NCBI RefSeq assembly: GCF_000389635.1
Contig: NC_021182.1
Coordinates: 1,302,001-1,366,000, forward strand
Source of the DNA: Clostridium pasteurianum BC1
GTDB lineage: Bacteria > Bacillota > Clostridia > Clostridiales > Clostridiaceae
Reading direction: 5' to 3'
Length of the DNA stretch: 64,000 bases
Shown in pieces: positions 45,477-54,413 of this stretch; positions within the stretch are counted from its first letter, which is position 1; each line of letters starts with the position of its first letter. Made by a program: the position numbers and the translations under genes. A model generated the notes under the pieces. That model was given only the letters and a program-made list of their open reading frames with translations, was not told the DNA's origin and searched no databases.

Positions 45477-46195
45477 ATATATGTCCTCCACGTAATAAAT
45501 TAAAAATTACAGAGGTTAATTATTATCCTTTAATAATAATTATAAACCTTATAATACATAAATCAAGAACCTATAGTAATAAATAATTGTAAATTTTAAA
45601 ATTTATAAAAGTTAGTTAGAAAATGCATGTCCATAAAAGCCTGCCCAACATTTTCATCTGTGATTGAGGTGCAGCCGTAATGAGAGGTTAATTCTAAAAA
45701 TAATGAAATAAATTTTTTATTTTAAATTTCACAATAATATTTGCCTAAATTAAATGTAAAAGGCATTTACAAATATTTGATAATATATAAATATTAACAT
45801 ATAAATATTAATATAGTTTCAATATTTACACCAATGCATTAATAAAAAGTTAAATATAATTAATAAAAATTAATATAATATTACAAAATAATAACATAAG
45901 ATAACATTAATTTACTAAAATCCGCTAGTAAACTTGTAAATAGTTATATATAATCTTAATGAGTAGTAAATGTTCTATTGTAAATTAAAATTTATTCTGA
46001 TATGTAGAGATAAATAATAAGTTAAACTGCAATTCTATAAGTAATCAATAAAGTGTTGATAATTAGTGCTTTGTTTGTGAAAATTTTTTGCAGACAAATA
46101 TAAATTATGATGAATTATAAATATTACTTGTTGGATTTAGGTTGAAAATTGAGTAACTAATTATTTTTTCGGCATGTATTAGGCAAGGTGACTGT
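45477..46195. other. Long AT-rich region upstream of the NRPS/PKS cluster
   Basis: About 720 bp without a credible gene and very rich in A/T, especially 45720-46000. It probably holds the cluster promoter. TTGCAG at 46090 and AT-rich boxes behind it are possible elements, but no operator or riboswitch is clear. A higher-GC patch at 45630-45690 resembles a decayed repeat. Confidence 0.5.
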
Positions 46196-46900
46196 ATGAG
46201 TAAAATAAAATTGTTTTGTATACCTCACGCCGGTGGATCAGCTGCTTCCTATTCAAAATGGCAAAATTATATAAATCCATCTATTGAGATTTGTCCAATA
46301 GAACTGGCTGGAAGAGGAAAGAGGTTTAAAGAAGAACCATATAATAATATTGGTGAAGCTGTAGAAGATATTTACAATATTATAAAAAAAGATTTAGATA
46401 GGGAGTATGCATTTTTCGGGCATAGTATGGGCAGCTTAATAGCCTATGAATTAACACATTATATTATGCAGTTGGAAAATAAACCACCTGAACATATCTT
46501 CTTTTCTGGAAGAAAAGCACCTAATGTTATATATGAAAATAATTCTATTCATAAATTGTCAGAGGAGAATTTAAAAAACAAATTGTTGGAATTTTCAGGA
46601 ACTCCCAAGGAAGTCCTGGATAATGAACATATGTGTAAGGTTTTTCTAAAGATTTTAAGGCAGGATTTTAAAATTTGTGAATTGTATACCTATAAGAATG
46701 AATATCCAAAACTGAATTGTAATATTACCATTTTAAATGGAAACAGAGATGACATAAAAATAAATCACATTGCCTTTTGGAAACAGCATACTTCCAAAGC
46801 ATGTTATATATATTTTTTTAAAGGAGGACACTTTTATATAGATGACAATATGGAAAATTTAGCTTCTATTATAAATTCAACTTTAGGAATATTTAAATAA
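46196..46900 (+). CDS. Type II thioesterase (GrsT/SrfAD-like)
   Basis: A 234-residue alpha/beta hydrolase that clears stalled or wrongly primed acyl groups from carrier proteins of NRPS and PKS lines. The N-terminal FCIPHAGGSAASYSKW and the nucleophile motif FFGHSMGSLIAYEL are those of type II thioesterases. An Asp in NGNRDD and the His in GGHFYIDDN complete the triad. AAGGTGA precedes the ATG by five bases. It is the first gene of the megasynthase operon, 42 bp before the NRPS gene. A role in product release cannot be excluded, since no terminal thioesterase domain is visible in the window. Confidence 0.92.
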   Translation: MSKIKLFCIPHAGGSAASYSKWQNYINPSIEICPIELAGRGKRFKEEPYNNIGEAVEDIYNIIKKDLDREYAFFGHSMGSLIAYELTHYIMQLENKPPEHIFFSGRKAPNVIYENNSIHKLSEENLKNKLLEFSGTPKEVLDNEHMCKVFLKILRQDFKICELYTYKNEYPKLNCNITILNGNRDDIKINHIAFWKQHTSKACYIYFFKGGHFYIDDNMENLASIINSTLGIFK

Positions 46901-46942
46901 ACAACTAACAAAAGTTTTAAATAAATTTGAGAGGTGATTAAT

Positions 46943-49900
46943 ATGATAAATAGCGAATTGAGTAAAATGGCTCAGGATATTTTGACAATAATTTCAGAAG
47001 TTACTGGTCATAACAGTGAAGATTTAGAGATGGATATGTATCTGGAAAGTGATTTGGGCTTTGATTCAATAAAAATGGTAACTTTAATGAATGAGCTAAT
47101 GAAATTAATTCCTAAAGATCAGCTGGAGGACTTCATGAAGGAAAACCCAGTGAATTCTCTTATGATTTTGGATACTATAGGTGATATAATAGAGGTTTTT
47201 GAAATCTGGAATTCTTCTAGAGAAAATATTAGCAGAGAAGTTAATGAGATAATAGAAAAACAGGAATATTTACAGAATAGAGATAATGGGGAAGAGAGAA
47301 GTTTAGAAATATTAAACGCACAATATCCATTTTTAGCATCTTATTTTGCTGTGGGTACTATAACAATTTGCAATGGAATAAAGATAAGAGGAAGGCTAAA
47401 TATAAATTATTTATGGGAAAGCTGGAGAGAACTGATACATAGGCATATAGTACTGCAAGCCTATTTTAAGGTAGCAGAAGGAGCAAAAGCCTTTAGAGAA
47501 TATAAGTTTTTATTAGCAGATTATATTACACCTCCGGAAATTCTTGTTCATGATATTAGACATTTTAAGCAGTGTGATCAAGAGCAGTATGTTAATAGTA
47601 AATTTGAAGAGATAATAAATGAAAGATTTGATATTTTTGAATGGCCGCTGCACAATATTGAAGTTATTCAAACACAGGAGTTAGAATATGAAATAATATT
47701 CTCCAATAGCCATCTTATTTCTGATGGGCTGGGAAATCAGGAGATTATAAGGGAACTTCTTCAGATATATGAATCAAAAGTATCAGGAAGAGAATATAAT
47801 TACCAGCAAGAAATATCTACTTCACATTACAATGAAACAGTTGAAAAAATTAATTTATGGAAAGACCAGCAGGAAATAAATAAACTTAAGGAATATTTAA
47901 AAAGCCAGGGGAAAAATAAATATTTCTTTAATCCTTATAATAATAAAAAAGTTTATAATTCCTATGCTAAGGTAAAAAGCATAAAATACAGCATTGACAA
48001 GGATACCATGGATAGGCTTTTGATGTCTACAAAAAAATGGAGAGTATCTGTATTTACACTGCTTGTTAGTGCCTATTTAAAGACAATTAGAGAGCAGTCT
48101 TCAGAATCTAATAGTATAATACTTAACTTGCCTACAGGGGGAAAAATATATCCTAATGCTGATGCAACGGGAATGTTAGGGTGCTTTGCTCAGAATTTAG
48201 CATTGACCTTTAATAATTCAAATATAGACAATGAACCATTGGAAACTCTTGTGAAAAAGATTGATGCACAAATAAAAAATGCAATAGCAGCTGGCTTTGA
48301 CAGAGCACAGATTTTTGAAGCAGCAGGGGAGATAAAGCATAAGGAAATGCTGAATAATGGGAAAATGTCTCCTATTACTGAAGGATTTATAAGAGCAAGT
48401 TTAAAGTCCAATTTATATTTATCCTTTGTGGGAAATACAAATATAAATAGCTATTATGGAGATATAAATGTATATGATTATGAGGCTTATACTTCTACAA
48501 ATGCGGGAGCTATTGACAATCTCATAGAGATATTCCAAGGCAGACTTTTCATATCTTCCAATTATGATAGTTCTCTTTTTGATAGAGAGGACATAGATAA
48601 GCTTATTAATAATTTTATAGGCAATATTAAAGAATTGGCACAATATGAAATAAAGCCACAAAAAATTGTTAATAATACTGCAAGCTATGCAGCTGATGTA
48701 ATTGACGAAGTTTCCAATGTATTTAATGAAGTATGCTCCACATCAATTTGCAGTAGGGATATGGATAAGGATTTAGAAGCTGAAATGGGAATGGACTCAT
48801 TACAACGTATACGTATTATTACAAGACTTGTGAAAAATTATAAAACTGTAGACAGAAATTCACTATTTGAATGTAGAACCCTGAGAGAAATAATTTCAAG
48901 CATTCATAAGGGTATCAATTCATATGAAAATAACAATTCTAGGAAAAATCAAAGACCAAAGGAATATGTGCAGGGTGAACAGCTAATACCCTATATGAAG
49001 ATAATAGATCAGTGCAGAAATACACCAGATGCTGTTGCTATAAGCTATGAACAGCAGTCAGTTACCTACAGAGAACTGGAGCTTTTGTCTAACAAAATTG
49101 CTAATTATTTGAGAGAACAGGGGGTTACAACTGGTTCATTAATTGGAATTATGACTTTGCCTGGACCAAATATGTTAATAGGCATGCTTGGAATACTTAA
49201 GGCTGGGGCTGCCTATGTACCTTTGGATGCAGCTTATCCATCAGATCGTATTAAATATATATTAAATCATGCCAAGATACAAATACTTCTTACTGAGCAG
49301 GCTTTAAAAGAGGATTTATCAAAAATACTGGAGGATAATGAAAATATTCAGGGACTTGTATTTTTAGATGAAGGTGAAATTATTAAAGATAAGGTAAATT
49401 TTGTGCAGGTAGAAAGAGATATTTGGGAAGAGGCATCAGAAGAAGCACCTGATTATATAAGCAGCCCGGAAGATTTAATGTTAATCATTTATACTTCAGG
49501 TTCTACGGGAAAACCTAAGGGAGTTATGTTAAGTCATGTAGGTTATATGAACAGACTTACCTGGCATCAGAAGATGTTTAATTTAAAGCCTGGAGAAAGA
49601 GTTGCACAAAAGACCTCCTGCTGCTTTGATATATCTATTTGGGAGCTATTCTGGCCATTAATGTATGGTGGAACGGTATGTCCTGTAAGGAAGGAAATTG
49701 TTAAAAATCCTTGGAGGCTGGCTGAATGGATTATAGAAAATAAAATTAATATTATGCATTTTGTACCTTCATTATTTGGAGAATTTATTCATGCCATAGA
49801 AGATGAAAATTATCAGTTTAATGATTTAAGATGGCTCATTTACAGTGGAGAAGCGCTGCCAATGTCCTTTATGCAAAAGTGGATAGATAAGTATGGAATG

Positions 49901-52777
49901 GAGGTTGGATTGGCTAATTTATATGGACCTACAGAAGCTTCAATTGATGTAACTTGCCATGTGATAAAGAGAAGGCCAGGAGCTAGCGGAGAAATCAGCA
50001 TTCCAATAGGGAAGGCTATTGATAATGTATATATACTGAATTTGGATGAAAATATGAGGGAACTTCCAGAAGGTGAAGTGGGAGAGCTTTGGATTGGCGG
50101 CATACAGCTCGCTAAAGGCTATTTAAATAATAATGAAAAAACTTCTGAGGCCTTTAAAACCAATCCTTTTAAATATGTACCAGGAGATTACCTGTACAGA
50201 ACTGGTGATTTAACTACTAAAAATGCTCAGGGAGAGTATGAATATCACGGGCGCATAGACAATCAGATAAAAATAAGAGGCTTTAGAGTGGAACTGGGAG
50301 AAATAGAAGCAGTAATTCATAGTCATCCAGGGGTAAAGGAAGCAGCAGTAGTGGCTTTGGATTATGGTGATGGACAAAAGAGGCTGGTAGGTTGTATATC
50401 AGGATCTAAGGTAGAGGAAATGGAAATAAAGTCACTTGTAGGGAGCAAACTACCTGAATACATGGTGCCCCACCAGATTAAATGGCTGGAAAATTTGCCT
50501 AAAACTCCAAATGGTAAAACTGATAGAAAAGCTCTGATGAAGATGATTGGCACTCCTTCCAATATTCACACCCAAAAGGTGGAAAATGTAAAATATATGG
50601 AGAATAATAGTAATACAGTTTTGGAATTGAGTACAGATGTAGCCAACGCATTTACATCTGGAGAAAGGATAATGCCTTTAGCACCAGCTCAAAAATGGCT
50701 TATGAATTATTTTGACTATCCTTATCAGTGGGCAGGATTTACAAGGTTTACCTTTAAACAACCGTTGGATTTTAAGGATTTTAACAGAGCACTTACACTG
50801 CTCACAAAGAAACATGAAGTATTGAGATGTGAACTTACTAGAGAAAAAAATAAATGGGTACAAAAAATTCTTTCAGAGGATTTAACTGTAAATGCTGATT
50901 TTTACGATGGCTCACAGCTTTCAAAAAATCAGAGAGATAGAAATGTAGAAGATATAATAGTAAAAACTGTTAAAGAATTAAAAGTAGACAAATGGCCACT
51001 ATGGAAGGTTATAGTAGTTAAAATTTCAGAGAGCTCCTATGACATATCAGTGATAGGGCATCATCTTATGTCAGATATAATTACCAACGGAATATTGTTT
51101 CAGGATATTTGGAAGATCTATGCACAGCTTATTTCTGGAAAAAATTTATCAATAGAAGAAAGTGACAGAAAATCTTATACAGATTTTATAGCTGCTATGG
51201 AAAAGGAAAAAGAAGTTAATGGTTCAAAATTTGTGAATTACTGGAAAAATAAATTCCCAGCAGAAAATTCTGTATTCAATATACCCTATGATTTTAACAA
51301 AGGGCCTAATGATGAAGCTTCATCAGTTACAGAGAAATTTACACTAAGTAAAGAATTGTCCTCAGTACTTTTAGGAAGAGCAAAAAAATATTTTAATTCT
51401 AATGTATATTCTATTTTACTTGCACCACTATATAAAATTTTAAGCAAAAACTCTAATGGTTCCAAAGTTATTATAAGCCACAGAGTTAATGGAAGAGATT
51501 TTAGCAATAATTATTTCTTTGAGGCTGCTGGTGATTTTGCTGTGAATTTTCCTTTGGGAATAAACATAGAAGAAAAAGAGGAATTAAAAACTATAGTAGA
51601 AAAAATAAGAAATGAATTTGATGAAGTTCCTTTGAAAGGGGTAAGTTACGATCTTATTTCAGAAAATCTGCCTTTTTATATGTATCCGGATTTAAAATTA
51701 ACTCCAGTAAGGGCAAATTACCTGGGAAATAGAAAACTTCCAGAATTTAAATCAATTGAATTTTCAAGACAGAATATGGATAGAAGATTTTCTATGCCTC
51801 ATCAAAAGAGGATATCTATATTGGAATTTTTCTTTTCTATAGTTGATGGAAATTTAGTAGTAGAGCTAGAGTACTCAGATAATTTATTTAAGGCTTCAGC
51901 TATTAAGGAATTGGGAGATAAATATATTTCTACTTTAGCAACAATGCTTTCAGCTGTTCCTTTAAACAATGAAAGGCCTAATCGAAGCTTGCTAGAGCAT
52001 CAGGCTGAGGGTCAGTTATCCAATAAGGTGGCAGTTATAACTGGAGGAGGAACGGGCATAGGTAGAGCTATTGCTTTAAATATGGCAAAGGAAGGTGCCG
52101 CTGTAATTATAATGGGAAGAACAAGTTCAAAGCTGCAGCAGGTTACAAGGGAAATTAGAAGTTTTGGTGGAGAGGCTTATGCTGTAGAAACTGATATTAC
52201 TGATTTGGAAGAAGTAAAGAGAGAAATAAATTCAGTGATAGAGAAGTTTGGAAAAATTGATATTTTAGTAAACAATGCAGGTATTACAAAAATGTCTTCT
52301 TTAGTGGATACAGATCCAGAGGAATGGAAGGAAATCATAAATACAAATTTATTTGGCAGCTATAATCTTTGCTATGCTGCAGCACCATTTATGATAAATA
52401 AAAAATGTGGAAAAATAATAAATATAGGTTCTGATTCCTCTTTAATAGGGTATCCTCTTATGACAGCTTATGCAGCTTCTAAGCATGGAGTTTTGGGACT
52501 TACTAAAGCCTTGTCTGAAGAATTAAAGCTTCACAATATTCAAGTTAATGCAGTTTGTCCTGCTTTGGTAGATACAGATATGGCTCCTGCAGCTCTTAAG
52601 TCAAAGGCTATAGCACCTGAGAAGGTAGCAGGGGTAGTTATGTTTTTAGCTTCAAAGGCTTCAGACTGCATAACTGGAGAAACTATTCAGGTATATGGAA
52701 AACAGGATATGCATTGGTTTGGTTCACAGCAGATGACTATGCTGGAGGGAGCCTTGGGTTTAGGCATACGAAAATAA
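46943..52777 (+). CDS. NRPS with order PCP-C-PCP-A-C-SDR
   Basis: A 1944-residue synthetase. Domains with rough residues: carrier protein (5-85, phosphopantetheine Ser in LGFDSIKM); condensation (110-560, SHLISDGLG); carrier (590-655, MGMDSLQR); adenylation (675-1195, YTSGSTGKPKG, NLYGPTEAS, YRTGDL, NGKTDRKAL); a second condensation-like domain (1225-1660, GHHLMSDI); and a short-chain dehydrogenase (1690-1935, TGGGTGIGR, catalytic YAASK). Reading the adenylation pocket against GrsA gives D-I-W-H-I-S-L-I-D-K, close to the known serine code D-V-W-H-L-S-L-I-D-K. No carrier follows the adenylation domain, so it must load the one upstream of it or act in trans. There is no terminal thioesterase. 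ATG 46943 follows AGAGGTGA. It probably acts with the FAAL-PKS encoded downstream. Confidence 0.9.
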   Translation: MINSELSKMAQDILTIISEVTGHNSEDLEMDMYLESDLGFDSIKMVTLMNELMKLIPKDQLEDFMKENPVNSLMILDTIGDIIEVFEIWNSSRENISREVNEIIEKQEYLQNRDNGEERSLEILNAQYPFLASYFAVGTITICNGIKIRGRLNINYLWESWRELIHRHIVLQAYFKVAEGAKAFREYKFLLADYITPPEILVHDIRHFKQCDQEQYVNSKFEEIINERFDIFEWPLHNIEVIQTQELEYEIIFSNSHLISDGLGNQEIIRELLQIYESKVSGREYNYQQEISTSHYNETVEKINLWKDQQEINKLKEYLKSQGKNKYFFNPYNNKKVYNSYAKVKSIKYSIDKDTMDRLLMSTKKWRVSVFTLLVSAYLKTIREQSSESNSIILNLPTGGKIYPNADATGMLGCFAQNLALTFNNSNIDNEPLETLVKKIDAQIKNAIAAGFDRAQIFEAAGEIKHKEMLNNGKMSPITEGFIRASLKSNLYLSFVGNTNINSYYGDINVYDYEAYTSTNAGAIDNLIEIFQGRLFISSNYDSSLFDREDIDKLINNFIGNIKELAQYEIKPQKIVNNTASYAADVIDEVSNVFNEVCSTSICSRDMDKDLEAEMGMDSLQRIRIITRLVKNYKTVDRNSLFECRTLREIISSIHKGINSYENNNSRKNQRPKEYVQGEQLIPYMKIIDQCRNTPDAVAISYEQQSVTYRELELLSNKIANYLREQGVTTGSLIGIMTLPGPNMLIGMLGILKAGAAYVPLDAAYPSDRIKYILNHAKIQILLTEQALKEDLSKILEDNENIQGLVFLDEGEIIKDKVNFVQVERDIWEEASEEAPDYISSPEDLMLIIYTSGSTGKPKGVMLSHVGYMNRLTWHQKMFNLKPGERVAQKTSCCFDISIWELFWPLMYGGTVCPVRKEIVKNPWRLAEWIIENKINIMHFVPSLFGEFIHAIEDENYQFNDLRWLIYSGEALPMSFMQKWIDKYGMEVGLANLYGPTEASIDVTCHVIKRRPGASGEISIPIGKAIDNVYILNLDENMRELPEGEVGELWIGGIQLAKGYLNNNEKTSEAFKTNPFKYVPGDYLYRTGDLTTKNAQGEYEYHGRIDNQIKIRGFRVELGEIEAVIHSHPGVKEAAVVALDYGDGQKRLVGCISGSKVEEMEIKSLVGSKLPEYMVPHQIKWLENLPKTPNGKTDRKALMKMIGTPSNIHTQKVENVKYMENNSNTVLELSTDVANAFTSGERIMPLAPAQKWLMNYFDYPYQWAGFTRFTFKQPLDFKDFNRALTLLTKKHEVLRCELTREKNKWVQKILSEDLTVNADFYDGSQLSKNQRDRNVEDIIVKTVKELKVDKWPLWKVIVVKISESSYDISVIGHHLMSDIITNGILFQDIWKIYAQLISGKNLSIEESDRKSYTDFIAAMEKEKEVNGSKFVNYWKNKFPAENSVFNIPYDFNKGPNDEASSVTEKFTLSKELSSVLLGRAKKYFNSNVYSILLAPLYKILSKNSNGSKVIISHRVNGRDFSNNYFFEAAGDFAVNFPLGINIEEKEELKTIVEKIRNEFDEVPLKGVSYDLISENLPFYMYPDLKLTPVRANYLGNRKLPEFKSIEFSRQNMDRRFSMPHQKRISILEFFFSIVDGNLVVELEYSDNLFKASAIKELGDKYISTLATMLSAVPLNNERPNRSLLEHQAEGQLSNKVAVITGGGTGIGRAIALNMAKEGAAVIIMGRTSSKLQQVTREIRSFGGEAYAVETDITDLEEVKREINSVIEKFGKIDILVNNAGITKMSSLVDTDPEEWKEIINTNLFGSYNLCYAAAPFMINKKCGKIINIGSDSSLIGYPLMTAYAASKHGVLGLTKALSEELKLHNIQVNAVCPALVDTDMAPAALKSKAIAPEKVAGVVMFLASKASDCITGETIQVYGKQDMHWFGSQQMTMLEGALGLGIRK

Positions 52778-52903
52778 ATAGTAAGTCAAACATGCGTATG
52801 ACTTAAGTAAATAAAGGCGTATAAAATAGATGAAAAGTAACAATAAGTCAGGTATCTGAAAACAAGTAACAGCGCAAAGATGCCTGACATGCTGGCTTAT
52901 CAT

Positions 52904-53032
52904 TTGTCCGATGACTACCCACTCTAATACTCCCATATTATTCAAAGTGTGAGTAAAGAGTGGCTACGTCCCTGGATAACGACTTACCCTAAAGGACAAC
53001 GATTTCTAAGTATCAAAAATACTGATACTAAG
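52904..53032 (-). repeat. Structured interspersed repeat, copy R3 (inverted)
   Basis: The reverse complement matches R2 at 39898-40008 through CTTAGTATC, GTTATCCAGGGACGTAGCC and GGGTAGTCATCGGA, with an extra 18 or so bases (around 52980-53000). The inner stem CCACTCT/AGAGTGG is perfect here. Confidence 0.75.
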
Positions 53033-53046
53033 AACTATGTTAGTAA

Positions 53047-53078
53047 GCATCAGGTGGAATAAAAACTCCACCTGATGC
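53047..53078 (+). promoter_or_regulatory. Perfect hairpin before the exporter gene
   Basis: GCATCAGGTGGA pairs with TCCACCTGATGC around an eight-base A-rich loop. It lacks a T run, so an mRNA-processing or attenuation role is as likely as termination. Confidence 0.55.
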
Positions 53079-53124
53079 AAAGAATTCTGTTTATTTAAGA
53101 TGTCTATAATAAGGGGTTATGTGA

Positions 53125-54285
53125 ATGAGTGAAAATGTGAAAATAGCTAAGATATTCAATAATAGCAAATGGGTAATTTATTTAATGGCTTTGCTTATTG
53201 GAAGTGCAATAGGTATAATAATTCTTCTTACTTCTACCCATATGTCAAGAAATCATGTTAATGAGTTATTAATTGGGGTTATTGAATCAGTATACTTTTT
53301 GACTCTTGCTATTGGTACAGTATTTATTAATAAAAAAATGAGAAATAGAGATTTAAAGAAGCTTATTATATTAGGATTAATTATAAGCTCTATATGTACC
53401 ATAGTTTTTCCTCTGATTTTTGGAGGAACAGGCTGGTTTGTTCTTATGGCAATAATGGGTTTTGGGGTAAGCTTCCATCTGGTCGGTACTCAAACAGCCC
53501 TTCACAGCTTTTCTGATGATTCTAATAGAGGGGTTATAAGTGGTGTGTATACTCTTTTCTTTGCCTTTGGATTTGCTGCCGGTACTATTGGAGGACCTAG
53601 AATTTATGAATTTAGTGTATACTTATCTTTCATAGTTGCTGCAGCTTGCCTGCTTTTAGCAGCACTTATCCTCAGTTTAAAAATAAAAGTGAAACTTTAT
53701 ATATCAGCGAGACCCAAGGAAGATGTAGCTAAAAAAATAGCTCTTTCCCTTCAGGGAGCATTTTCCTATGGCTTTATAGAAAATACCATTGTAGCAATAT
53801 ATCCAGTCTTTTTACTAAAACACAATTTTACACTTTCACAAATAGGATATGCACTGGGGATGTTTGTCATTGGAGGCATAGTTGGAACAATACCAATTAC
53901 TTATATTGGAGATAGGATAGGGCGAGAAAAGAGTCTTATAATAAGTGTATTTATATCAATAGCAGCTTTTATAGGAATAATTCAGTTTCATGGATTAATA
54001 TATAGATTTATCTTCTCATTTATGGCAGGTATAGGTATAGGAGCAATATATCCTGTTTCAATGGCTCTTGGAGTTCAAGGTTTGAATAAGGAAGAAATTA
54101 TATCTGCTGCCTCAAATTTTACCTTTTTTTATAGCTTTGGATGTGCAGCAGGACCGGCCTTATCTTCTGTGGTCATGAATAAGCTGGGTAATAATTATTT
54201 ATTTAGTATATGCTTAATACTGCTATTGACATTGCTGCCTCACTTATTTTTAAAAGTAACTAGAGCACAGGTGCAGGATGCTTAA
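53125..54285 (+). CDS. MFS transporter, probable exporter of the cluster product
   Basis: A 386-residue, 12-helix MFS carrier. The second-half motif A-like loop is clear (YIGDRIGREKSL), while the first-half equivalent is degenerate (INKKMRNRDLKKL). The segments VGTQTALHSFSDDSNRGVIS and FGFAAGTIGGP match the YfkF/drug-efflux type of MFS. It lies between the NRPS and PKS genes on the same strand, so export of, or self-protection from, the product is a reasonable inference. AAGGGG lies about ten bases before the ATG. Its real substrate is unproven. Confidence 0.88.
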   Translation: MSENVKIAKIFNNSKWVIYLMALLIGSAIGIIILLTSTHMSRNHVNELLIGVIESVYFLTLAIGTVFINKKMRNRDLKKLIILGLIISSICTIVFPLIFGGTGWFVLMAIMGFGVSFHLVGTQTALHSFSDDSNRGVISGVYTLFFAFGFAAGTIGGPRIYEFSVYLSFIVAAACLLLAALILSLKIKVKLYISARPKEDVAKKIALSLQGAFSYGFIENTIVAIYPVFLLKHNFTLSQIGYALGMFVIGGIVGTIPITYIGDRIGREKSLIISVFISIAAFIGIIQFHGLIYRFIFSFMAGIGIGAIYPVSMALGVQGLNKEEIISAASNFTFFYSFGCAAGPALSSVVMNKLGNNYLFSICLILLLTLLPHLFLKVTRAQVQDA

Positions 54286-54413
54286 TTACAGTTATTAATA
54301 TCTTACTAAGTAGGTGTTTATCTCACTTGATTTAGATAAATTATGTTTATTTTTCTTTAGTATTACGGCAGTTGGTGGCCAGATAAATGAAATTTAATTT
54401 GGAGGAAGAAATT

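Larger units (their letters stand above)
52778..53124. other. Intergenic region with repeat R3 and several hairpins
   Basis: About 350 bp. TAAGTCA..TGACTTA forms a small hairpin at 52788-52815. ATAAGTCAGGTATC pairs with GATGCCTG and CTTAT at about 52840-52900. R3 lies at 52904-53032, and a perfect 12 bp hairpin at 53047-53078. It separates the NRPS and exporter genes and contains no ORF worth calling. Confidence 0.6.

Noticed and set aside
45630-45690. Further copy of the structured repeats upstream of the cluster
   Set aside because: Higher GC and AGGTTAA are suggestive, but no stem or motif order is preserved.
52837-52900. Possible cyclic di-GMP riboswitch (GCGCAAAGA within a hairpin)
   Set aside because: Only a short GCAAAG-like string fits; the conserved receptor-loop pairs and second stem of the GEMM class are absent.
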